From Akkermansia sp. (lineage in GTDB: Bacteria; Verrucomicrobiota; Verrucomicrobiia; Verrucomicrobiales; Akkermansiaceae), in assembly GCA_030535875.1 (NCBI GenBank), contig JAUNRC010000008.1:1-58826 (forward strand): 58,826 nucleotides of DNA, read 5' to 3'. A program made the position numbers and the translations under genes. Positions 52,725-58,826 of this stretch are shown piece by piece (the stretch's first letter is position 1; every line of letters begins with the position of its first letter). The notes under the pieces are model-generated. The model was not told the origin of the DNA. It did not search any database and worked only from the letters and a program-made list of their open reading frames with translations.

Positions 52725-54044
52725 ATGGAAATTACCATCAACAAAATCAGCGACTGTCAGGTTTCTCTCAGCGCTACCGTGCCGGCAAGTGATGTGGCTT
52801 CCGTTAAGGACAGCATCCTGACCTCCTACATGAAGAGCGTTCGTCTGCCCGGCTTCCGCCCCGGCAAGGCTCCCAAGAATGTGATTGCCAAGCGCTATGC
52901 CTCCGAGGTGAATGAGGAGCTTGAGTACCGCCTCAAGTCCGACATTCAGGACAAGTGTCTGGAGGAAAACCCCGATTTGAAGGTGCTTGACTTCGGTACT
53001 CCCGAGGGCAGTATGGCTGAAGATGGTGCATACACCGTGAGCTCCACCCTGACCGTGGTGCCTGACTTTGAACTGCCTGAGTACATGGGCATCGAGGTGA
53101 CTGTTCCCTCTACGGAGGTGAGCGACGCTGAGGTGGACGAGACTTTGCAGAAGTACGCCGCAACCTCCGCTAAGCATGAGGAGGTGGCTCGCGCCAGTGC
53201 TAAGGGCGACATCGTGGTAGTGGACTTCAAGACCACCTGCGAGGGTAAGCCCACCGCTGAGTACTGTGGTAAGAGCGTCGGTTTCTTGGAGGGCCGTGAG
53301 GACTACTGGGTAAGTCTGGAGGATGACCGTTTCATCCCCGAGCTTGCTGATGGCTTAGTCGGTGTGAGTGCCGGCGAGACGAAGGACATCGTGGCCACTC
53401 TGAAGGAGGACTTCCCCATTTCCGACCTTGCCGGTAAGGAGATTACCTTCTCCTGCGTCGTGAAGGCCGTGCGTGAGAAGCAGATTCCCGAGATTACTCC
53501 CGAGCTCTTTGCCGCAGCTCTGCCCGGCAAGACAATGGAGGAGATTCGCGATATCGTCCGTGAGAACCTCAAGAGCAGCAAGGAGCGCAGCAATGACGAG
53601 GCCAAGGCTGACCAGATTTCCGAGAAGCTGGCTGACCAGCTCTCCTTCGCTCTGCCTGCTGACCTGGTGGAGCGCGAAAATGAGAACACCGTGCAGCGCA
53701 AGATTTATGCCGCCATCCAGTCCGGTGACTATGAGGCCGCCAAGGACATGGATGCCGTGCGCGAGTCCGCCAAGGGCGAGACTGAGCGTAACCTGCGCGT
53801 ATATTTCGCCCTGCAGGAGATTGCCCGTCGCGAGATGATTACCGCTACGGATAAGGAGATGCTCGATGCCATCACCAACATGGCTGCTCAGGCTCGCGAG
53901 AAGAACCTCAAGGGCTTCATCCGTAAGTTGCAGCGCGAGAACCGCATGACCGGCATCCGCCTGAGCATTGTCACCTCTAAGGTCATCGACCTTCTGGCCC
54001 GCAACGCCAAGGTGACGGTTGCCGAGCCTGCCAAGGCCGAGTAA
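52725..54044 (+). CDS. tig: Trigger factor
   Basis: Ribosome-associated chaperone and peptidyl-prolyl isomerase. The 439-residue chain carries the ribosome-docking loop SVRLPGFRPGKAPKNVIAKR (near residues 39-58), then an FKBP-like PPIase domain (VDFKTTCEGKPTAEYCG, PELADGLVG), and a long helical C terminus. Start MEITINKISD is chosen; it follows a strong promoter by about 34 nt. clpP/clpX are not adjacent on this side. Codon use is as biased as in gcvTHP, implying high expression. Confidence 0.96.
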   Translation: MEITINKISDCQVSLSATVPASDVASVKDSILTSYMKSVRLPGFRPGKAPKNVIAKRYASEVNEELEYRLKSDIQDKCLEENPDLKVLDFGTPEGSMAEDGAYTVSSTLTVVPDFELPEYMGIEVTVPSTEVSDAEVDETLQKYAATSAKHEEVARASAKGDIVVVDFKTTCEGKPTAEYCGKSVGFLEGREDYWVSLEDDRFIPELADGLVGVSAGETKDIVATLKEDFPISDLAGKEITFSCVVKAVREKQIPEITPELFAAALPGKTMEEIRDIVRENLKSSKERSNDEAKADQISEKLADQLSFALPADLVERENENTVQRKIYAAIQSGDYEAAKDMDAVRESAKGETERNLRVYFALQEIARREMITATDKEMLDAITNMAAQAREKNLKGFIRKLQRENRMTGIRLSIVTSKVIDLLARNAKVTVAEPAKAE

Positions 54045-54074
54045 GCTGACCATTGCAAGTACTTTGTGACAGAG

Positions 54075-54108
54075 CCGCAGAGCCGGGTGACCTGCTCTGC
54101 GGTTTTTT
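54075..54108 (+). terminator. tig terminator
   Basis: 9-bp perfect stem CCGCAGAGC/GCTCTGCGG followed by TTTTTT. Confidence 0.9.
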
Positions 54109-54667
54109 ATCGTCCTGCTTGCCGTGTGGAGGATAGTACTTCAACCGGGGAAAATCCCAGCAAAGGTGCAAGCAGGCGTGTGAGAGGCTCATCCAGAGCG
54201 GAGTTGTAGATATGAGCCGAACGGTTGTAAAAGCGCCCCTCCTCCTCCTGTTGATTGCGAGAGATGGTCATGGCCTGATAGAGTCCCAGTAGTTGGTCGC
54301 ATTCGCGGAGGCGGGGAGCGTTCTCTATGGTGTGGCCGGATGATGTCATGATGCGACGTAGTTCTTGCTCGGCGTTTTCCAGCAGGTTTCCGGTTCCGAC
54401 AATGGGGGCACCGGGGAGCGCCTCCAGCGCTCGACTGCTGTCCTCTGTCCATTTTCGCATGTCGCGCGGCAACATGTTTTCCTGTGGCAGAAAACCGGCG
54501 AAAACGGCGACGAAATCGCTCAGGCACTCATTGCGATGCCGAGTTGCTGTGTACCATTTTTTCCATGCGAGCTGGACGTCACGGTAGAGGTGTTGCAGGC
54601 GGGCGTACGCTGCCGCAAGCCATGCGATTACCGCCACCAGTAGGGTTAAAGCAGTAAGAATTTCCAT
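54107..54667 (-). CDS. LemA-like protein
   Basis: A 186-residue protein with an N-terminal membrane helix (about residues 4-20) and a helical body. The pattern RHRNECLSDFVAVFAGF, then AEQELRRIM, LRECDQLLGLYQAMTISRNQQEE and GRFYNRSAHIYNSALDEP follows the LemA layout (R-R-x-x-L-x-x-h, then a 'YN..v..YN' end). Conservation is weak, so this is a diverged LemA family member of unknown role. A perfect 13-bp inverted repeat sits across its promoter region. Confidence 0.55.
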   Translation of the reverse strand: MEILTALTLLVAVIAWLAAAYARLQHLYRDVQLAWKKWYTATRHRNECLSDFVAVFAGFLPQENMLPRDMRKWTEDSSRALEALPGAPIVGTGNLLENAEQELRRIMTSSGHTIENAPRLRECDQLLGLYQAMTISRNQQEEEGRFYNRSAHIYNSALDEPLTRLLAPLLGFSPVEVLSSTRQAGR

Positions 54668-54676
54668 ACATTCCTT

Positions 54677-54715
54677 TTATTCTAACGGCGACTTTTTTGC
54701 AAGCCGTTAGAATAA
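54677..54715. promoter_or_regulatory. Perfect 13-bp inverted repeat upstream of the LemA-like gene
   Basis: TTATTCTAACGGC (54677-54689) and its exact complement at 54703-54715, with a 13-nt T-rich centre. TAGAAT, a possible -10 on the minus strand, lies inside the arm nearest the ATG. It may be an operator, or a terminator of thi4 without a U-run. Confidence 0.5.
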
Positions 54716-54795
54716 ACAGTTGGAAGCCGCTCTCTTCGGCAGAAAGCGGCTCCCTGAACAATTGAGCGGCTCGGCGTGTGGCCGAGGTCGGAGAA

Positions 54796-55572
54796 TTACT
54801 TAGACTTATTGATGGCGCAGCCCATGAGCTCAGCGGCTTTTTTGCCGCTCATGAGCATGCCGCCGAAGATGGGTCCCATGCGGAAGCTGCCGCTCACACC
54901 GTTGGCGGCCATGCCCGACACAAAGAGACCGGGGTAGATTTCCTTGGTGTTTTCAATGGTGGAGCGCTCGCCCTCAGCGGCATCCATGCTCATCTCACCG
55001 ATGACTCCACCGGTGGCGGTGTTGAGCCGTACGCCGTTTTTGCGGGCTACGGTTTTGGCGATTTCGCAGTCATGACCTGTGCCGTCGAGCACGGTGCGAG
55101 AGATGATGGTGAGGGGGTCGACGTGCAGGCCCTCTCGCAGAACGGGAGTCCAGTTGACAACCACGCCGCCCACACGACCCTGCTTGTAGACGACATCTTC
55201 AACGGAATAGCAATTAAAGATGACCGCCCCCGCCTGAGTGGCCTTGTAGAGCAGGCCGGCAGTGGCGTGTACCGAGTCGATGATGTAGGTGCCGTCGCGG
55301 TATGGCTTGTAGTCCAATCCGAGTTCCTGCACGATGGGGAGAGCTTCTTCCTGTACAACGATGTCATTGAACATCATGGCTCCGCCCCACATCCCGCCGC
55401 CGGGAGAAAGTTTGCGGTCGAACAGTGCGACTTTGTGTCCGACCTTGGCCAGATAATAGGCTGCTACAATCCCGGAGGGACCACCGCCGACAATGGCGGC
55501 ATCGAGCTCCAGACAGTCCTGTAATTTATTGAAATAAGATTCAATGATTCCGCGAGATACGAGCGTTTCCAT
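54796..55572 (-). CDS. thi4: Thi4-type thiazole synthase, sulfide-dependent form
   Basis: Thi4 makes the ADP-thiazole precursor of thiamine from NAD and glycine. The 258-residue chain has the dinucleotide motif AAIVGGGPSGIVAAYYLA, then DRKLSPGGGMWGGAMMF and a C-terminal GSFRMGPIFGGMLMSGKKAAE. In yeast the sulfur donor is a Cys that is used up. Here the equivalent position reads LREGLHVDPLTI, i.e. His, as in archaeal Thi4 that uses free sulfide and is catalytic. The promoter (TTGACA-18-TAAAAT) leaves 7 nt to the ATG, with no room for a TPP riboswitch. It is divergent from thiE. Confidence 0.93.
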   Translation of the reverse strand: METLVSRGIIESYFNKLQDCLELDAAIVGGGPSGIVAAYYLAKVGHKVALFDRKLSPGGGMWGGAMMFNDIVVQEEALPIVQELGLDYKPYRDGTYIIDSVHATAGLLYKATQAGAVIFNCYSVEDVVYKQGRVGGVVVNWTPVLREGLHVDPLTIISRTVLDGTGHDCEIAKTVARKNGVRLNTATGGVIGEMSMDAAEGERSTIENTKEIYPGLFVSGMAANGVSGSFRMGPIFGGMLMSGKKAAELMGCAINKSK

Positions 55573-55579
55573 GTTCTGT

Positions 55580-55609
55580 ATTTTAGGGCTGACGAGTGCG
55601 AGATGTCAA
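55580..55609 (-). promoter_or_regulatory. thi4 promoter, near-leaderless
   Basis: Minus strand: -35 TTGACA (55604-55609), 18 bp, -10 TAAAAT (55580-55585), 7 nt to ATG. Confidence 0.65.
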
Positions 55610-55661
55610 GTGACGGACTTGTCATAAACCGGGGGAATGCGCCGGTGCCGGCATTTTAGCC

Positions 55662-55690
55662 TTGCCGCGATGAGGGAAATGTGGCAGAGT
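55662..55690 (+). promoter_or_regulatory. thiE promoter, leaderless
   Basis: -35 TTGCCG (55662-55667), 17 bp, -10 CAGAGT (55685-55690), exactly 6 nt to ATG at 55697. -10 is weak. Confidence 0.45.
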
Positions 55691-55696
55691 AGCTGC

Positions 55697-56338
55697 ATGA
55701 GCTGTAAAAATATTCTTCAGTCTTGTCGTTTGTATGGAATCGTGGACTTGGGTTATGTCAGTCCGTCGGCGGTATCGGCAACGACATGTGCGCTGATTGA
55801 CGGCGGTGTGAGGGTCATTCAGTTGCGAGCTAAGGGGGTGGAGCTTTCGGTGGTGGAATCGCTGGCGCGCGAGATGCAGAAAATCTGTCGGGAACGGCAT
55901 GCTGTTTTTGTATTGAACGATTATCCTCAATTGGCTGCGGATATTCAGGCGGATGCCGTACATGTGGGGCAGGATGGCGGGCCTTTGGAGGAGGTGCGTC
56001 GCATCGTGGGGGCGGACGTGTTGGTCGGTCGTTCCACTCATGGCTTGGAGCAGGTCAGACAAGCTCGGGAGGAGGGGGCGGATTACATCGGTTTCGGCCC
56101 CCTGTTTCCGACAGGTACCAAGCCGGGGCGCCCCGCCATCGGACTTTCTGATATTGCGCTTGCTCAGGAGATTGCCGGGGACATGCCGATGTTCTGTATA
56201 GGCGGTGTGAACGGTGCTACTTTGTCGGAGGTGCAGGCTGCCGGTGCCCGTCGAGTGGTGATTGTGTCGTGGTTATTGCAACAGGCTGATATTTCTGCTG
56301 CCGCTGCCGGTATTATCCGTCAGTTGGGGGAGAAATGA
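55697..56338 (+). CDS. thiE: Thiamine-phosphate synthase
   Basis: ThiE joins HMP-PP and thiazole phosphate into thiamine phosphate. From MSCKNILQSC, the 213-residue TIM barrel shows IQLRAKGVELSVVESLA, FVLNDYPQLAADIQADAVHVGQ, GRSTHGLEQ, DYIGFGPLFPTGTK and FCIGGVNGATL, all conserved in ThiE. Earlier in-frame starts would cover the promoter and were rejected. With divergent thi4 it supplies thiazole and coupling steps; thiC, thiD and thiL are not in the window. Confidence 0.94.
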   Translation: MSCKNILQSCRLYGIVDLGYVSPSAVSATTCALIDGGVRVIQLRAKGVELSVVESLAREMQKICRERHAVFVLNDYPQLAADIQADAVHVGQDGGPLEEVRRIVGADVLVGRSTHGLEQVRQAREEGADYIGFGPLFPTGTKPGRPAIGLSDIALAQEIAGDMPMFCIGGVNGATLSEVQAAGARRVVIVSWLLQQADISAAAAGIIRQLGEK

Positions 56339-56367
56339 GGCGATTTCTCTTTTCTTGATTTTAAGGC

Positions 56368-56396
56368 TTGCTATATAGTGGCGTAACATATACAAT
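56368..56396 (+). promoter_or_regulatory. Promoter of the M48 peptidase gene
   Basis: -35 TTGCTA (56368-56373), 17 bp, -10 TACAAT (56391-56396), leader about 40 nt with AGGAAAG before the ATG. Confidence 0.55.
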
Positions 56397-56442
56397 GCAG
56401 TCCGTTACGTGTGGTATATAACACAGGAAAGATAATACTCTT

Positions 56443-57225
56443 ATGAAATATATTCTCAGAAGCTTGATGGTGGTGCTGGTGGCACTGATTGCCTGTTGTC
56501 GCACCGTCCCGCATACCGGTCGTACTCAGTTGATGCTTACCAGCTCACAGGAGGAAAATGCACTGGGGCTTAAGGCCTTCAATCAGTACAAGACGAAGTT
56601 CAATCGCTCGAGTAATGCTACTTACAATCAGGCTTTGGCCAGTTGTGGTAAGGCGCTGGTGGCAGTCTCGGGTAATAGTGAGTTCGCCTGGGAGTTCACC
56701 GTGTTTGAGTCCAAGACTCAGAACGCCTTCTGTCTGCCCGGCGGTAAGGTGGCTGTATATTCCGGCCTGATGGACCTTATGAACAACGAGGCGGAGTTGG
56801 CTTTTGTGGTAGCTCACGAGGTGTCGCATGCTCTTGCTCGTCACAGCGGTGAGCGCATGTCCTGGAGTTATTTGCAGACCCTTGGCGGCAGTTTGGTTGC
56901 CTCGGCATTCCAGAACTCCATGTACAATGAGATGTACAAGCAGGGTACGGAGCTGGGGGTGATGTTGCCGTTCAGCCGCAGCGATGAGTACGAGGCTGAT
57001 CGCATGGGGATGTTGCTCATGGCGAAAGCCGGTTACAATCCCAAGGCTGCCGTGGAGTTTTGGAGCCGTTTTGTCGGTACGCCCAATGATAGCTTCCTTG
57101 ATGGCCTGATGAGCACGCACCCTCGCGATGTGGATCGCATTGAAGCCATGAAGAAGAACATGGCCGAGGCTGAGGCCGCTTACGCTGCCGCTCCGGTGAA
57201 GCGCGGGTACGGCATGTCCATCTGA
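56443..57225 (+). CDS. M48 family metallopeptidase lipoprotein
   Basis: A 260-residue protein with a lipobox-like LVALIACC (lipid on Cys18 likely). The zinc motif HEVSH (125-129) lies in FVVAHEVSHALARH and the third ligand is Glu184 in SDEYEADRMG. This layout matches small Zn proteases such as LoiP/YcaL/BepA that degrade or mature outer-membrane proteins in the periplasm. A TPR domain (as in BepA) is absent; the C terminus is short and Ala/Glu-rich. Target unknown. Confidence 0.9.
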   Translation: MKYILRSLMVVLVALIACCRTVPHTGRTQLMLTSSQEENALGLKAFNQYKTKFNRSSNATYNQALASCGKALVAVSGNSEFAWEFTVFESKTQNAFCLPGGKVAVYSGLMDLMNNEAELAFVVAHEVSHALARHSGERMSWSYLQTLGGSLVASAFQNSMYNEMYKQGTELGVMLPFSRSDEYEADRMGMLLMAKAGYNPKAAVEFWSRFVGTPNDSFLDGLMSTHPRDVDRIEAMKKNMAEAEAAYAAAPVKRGYGMSI

Positions 57226-57250
57226 TAGAAAAATATCAATGAAAACAGTC

Positions 57251-57280
57251 GGCGGCAATGGTATGTGAACCATTGCCGCC
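57251..57280. terminator. Bidirectional hairpin after the M48 gene
   Basis: 12-bp perfect stem GGCGGCAATGGT/ACCATTGCCGCC, loop ATGTGA, between convergent genes; T-rich on both sides. Confidence 0.75.
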
Positions 57281-57314
57281 TATTGTTTAGGATGGAGGGA
57301 AGAAGGAGGGAGGA

Positions 57315-58484
57315 TTACATGCTTTCGTTGAGAATTTGCAGCACTTCTTCTGTGCTTAGGTCTTTCTTGTAGCCACCTCGCAACAGGAAAGTCCCCTCGG
57401 CAATACCCGGCAGCATGTCGGGCGTGGTTCCAAGCTCCCGCAGTGAGAGAACAAGGCCTATTTCCTGCATCCAGTTTTTCATGGCCTCCAGTCCGGCCAG
57501 AGCTGTCATTTCGTCATTTTTGCCGCCGGGGTCCACGCCCCACACATTGATGGCAAAACGCTTGAAGCGGTGCAGCCCGTAGGGAAGGATGTGGCGGTAG
57601 TAGGCTAAACTGACGGCTGCGAGGGTCATGCCGTGCGTGGCATCGGTGTAGGCGCCGACGGATTGACCAATCATGTGAACCATCCAATCGGTTGATTTTC
57701 CCTTGGCAATGAGCGTGTTGAGGGCCCATGTGGCAGTCCACATGATGTTACTGCGGGCCTCGTAGTTCTGCGGGTCGTTTGCGGCAGCACGCGAGGCGGC
57801 GATGAGGGAGCGCATGAGCCCCTCGGCGATATAGTCACTTGTGCAATCATCGTCACCCGAGAGGTACTGCTCGAGGATGTGAGACATGATGTCGAAGCAG
57901 CCGGCAACCATTTGGTAGCGAGGCAGGGTGAGGGTCAGCTCAGGATTGAGAATGGAGAAGCGGGGGTAAACTTCCTCTCCGAACACGCGACCGATTTTGC
58001 GCTTGGTTGCGTGATTGGTGATGACGGAGCCTCCGTTCATTTCGCTGCCTGTACCCGCCATGGTGAGCACACAACCGACGGGGATAACAGGGTTGTCGAG
58101 CGGCTCCATGCGAACATAGTATTTTTCCCATGCATCGTCCGGGCAATGGGTCGCGACGGATACGGCTTTGGCATAGTCACACACGGAGCCTCCGCCGACG
58201 GCCAGAATGAGGTCGGCCTTGCAGGCTCGGGCTCGCTGTACACCCTCTGCCAGTTTTTCGACCGTGGGGTTGGGCATGACCCCGGGGTCTTCCGTGATGG
58301 TCTTGCCGGCGGCTTGCAGGATGGTGATGATTTTGTCGTACAGGCCGCTGCTCTTAATGGATTGCCGACCATAAATCAACAGTACGGAGGGACCGTACAG
58401 TTTGAGTTCATCGCTGAGGGCTTGCAGAGAATCCGGGCCGAAATGCAGGCGGGTGGGATTGGAGTAGGTAAAGGTTCCGTTCAT
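57315..58484 (-). CDS. Iron-containing alcohol dehydrogenase (YqhD/BdhA-like)
   Basis: A 389-residue group III alcohol dehydrogenase. The N terminus TYSNPTRLHFGPDSLQAL, the NAD(P) motif ILAVGGGSVCDYAKAV, GTGSEMNGGSVITN, and the metal ligands in FDIMSHILEQY (Asp, His) and in HMIGQSVGAYTDATHGMTLA (His pair) all match. The family reduces short aldehydes or oxidises butanol/propanediol; GGGSVCDYAKA resembles YqhD/BdhA. In an anaerobe it likely disposes of reducing power. It is monocistronic. Substrate unproven. Confidence 0.9.
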   Translation of the reverse strand: MNGTFTYSNPTRLHFGPDSLQALSDELKLYGPSVLLIYGRQSIKSSGLYDKIITILQAAGKTITEDPGVMPNPTVEKLAEGVQRARACKADLILAVGGGSVCDYAKAVSVATHCPDDAWEKYYVRMEPLDNPVIPVGCVLTMAGTGSEMNGGSVITNHATKRKIGRVFGEEVYPRFSILNPELTLTLPRYQMVAGCFDIMSHILEQYLSGDDDCTSDYIAEGLMRSLIAASRAAANDPQNYEARSNIMWTATWALNTLIAKGKSTDWMVHMIGQSVGAYTDATHGMTLAAVSLAYYRHILPYGLHRFKRFAINVWGVDPGGKNDEMTALAGLEAMKNWMQEIGLVLSLRELGTTPDMLPGIAEGTFLLRGGYKKDLSTEEVLQILNESM

Positions 58485-58511
58485 GATAGATGACGTTTTG
58501 ATTCGCCCTTT

Positions 58512-58541
58512 ATTTTACTGCGCGGCAGCGGGGCTCGTCAA
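58512..58541 (-). promoter_or_regulatory. Promoter of the iron alcohol dehydrogenase
   Basis: Minus strand: -35 TTGACG (58536-58541), 18 bp, -10 TAAAAT (58512-58517), leader about 25 nt. Confidence 0.6.
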
Positions 58542-58760
58542 TGATTTTTTCTTGCTTAATGGTATAAATATGTTGAGTTAATGAGTTATGCCGAAACCTA
58601 AAAAACAACGGAAATCTAAGGCAGCGCAAGATTTTTTTCTGTAAAATGCTGGTCATTGGTGCAAAATTCGTTTACCGTTTAGGTTAAGCAGCGGGATTAT
58701 GGGGATGAGATGAGGCTGCTTTCAGCACCTCAGCCGCGAGTTGAAGCTTCGGAGGGGAAG
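58542..58760. other. Intergenic region, right edge
   Basis: No gene recognised. It holds the upstream region of the partial gene at 58761; several AT-rich hexamers resemble -10 elements (TAAAAT at about 58642) but none has a convincing -35. Confidence 0.4.
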
Positions 58761-58826
58761 ATGGAGATAATGTTTGTTCTGCGTTTGAGTTGTCTGTTAA
58801 TGCTTTCCATGATGTTGGAGGTTCTG
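58761..58826 (+). CDS. Start of a signal-peptide protein, cut by window edge
   Basis: ATG at 58761 is preceded by GGAGGGG at 58751-58757, a strong Shine-Dalgarno, rare in this window. The 22 codons encode a basic-hydrophobic N terminus (MEIMFVLRLSCLLMLSMMLEVL) that looks like a signal peptide or lipoprotein leader. The gene continues beyond the window, so identity is unknown. Confidence 0.45.
   Translation, partial: MEIMFVLRLSCLLMLSMMLEVL

Noticed and set aside
55573..55696. TPP riboswitch for thi4 or thiE
   Set aside because: Leaders are at most a few nt by promoter position and no conserved TPP aptamer motifs were seen.

Overview
The window looks like a Verrucomicrobiota chromosome, probably an Akkermansia-like gut or mucosal lineage. 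The basis is a single-chain LpxC-FabZ fusion, LPS export and KDO genes (Gram-negative envelope), a PEP-CTERM-type protein ending in an Arg run, a TIGR04073-type exosortase-associated protein, a sulfatase, nagA, and very few Shine-Dalgarno sequences. No rRNA, tRNA, IS element, integrase or CRISPR array was seen. Most of it is ordinary chromosomal backbone with a few accessory islands.

Layout. 1-6.3 kb: hairpin array, TM2 protein, the rpmH-rnpA-yidD-yidC operon, lpxC-fabZ and an ArsB/NhaD-type permease. 6.3-17 kb: a serpin-like protein coupled to dnaE, hpt, a frameshifted YczE-like gene, a small RHH-like gene overlapping mnmA, a membrane/PH/GNAT group and rubrerythrin. 17-25.4 kb: the operon kdsA-lptC-lptA(giant)-lptB, a degenerate E2-like protein, nagA, rnd and a gamma-carbonic anhydrase-like gene. 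25.4-32.8 kb: an IdeS/Mac-like cysteine protease with a PEP-CTERM tail, gcvT-gcvH-gcvP, and a TPR/Sel1-like gene. 33-40.3 kb: recQ, two poorly known genes around a 1.25-kb AT-rich gap, and an orphan adenine methyltransferase. 40.3-46.5 kb: TIGR04073 protein, a lipoprotein plus two radical-SAM genes resembling the siroheme-to-heme route, a MATE transporter, tmk and rpsU. 46.6-58.8 kb: a copper ATPase with an HMA domain at each end, isochorismate synthase, a PA14-tailed sulfatase, tig, a LemA-like gene, thi4/thiE, an M48 lipoprotein peptidase, an iron alcohol dehydrogenase and the start of a signal-peptide gene.

How genes work together. lpxC-fabZ, kdsA and lptC/A/B make and move LPS. gcvTHP cleaves glycine. 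thi4 and thiE supply the thiazole and coupling steps of thiamine synthesis. rpmH/rnpA/yidD/yidC, tig, rpsU and mnmA serve translation and protein insertion. nagA, the sulfatase and the secreted protease fit a host-glycan and host-protein lifestyle (inference).

The two signals I consider most worth following are: (a) about 17 promoters whose -10 element lies only 6-12 nt before the ATG, five at exactly 6 nt, which predicts widespread leaderless mRNAs beside a separate long-leader class; and (b) an exported IdeS-like protease whose Cys/His/Asp spacing fits the immunoglobulin-cleaving family but which carries a PEP-CTERM sorting tail.
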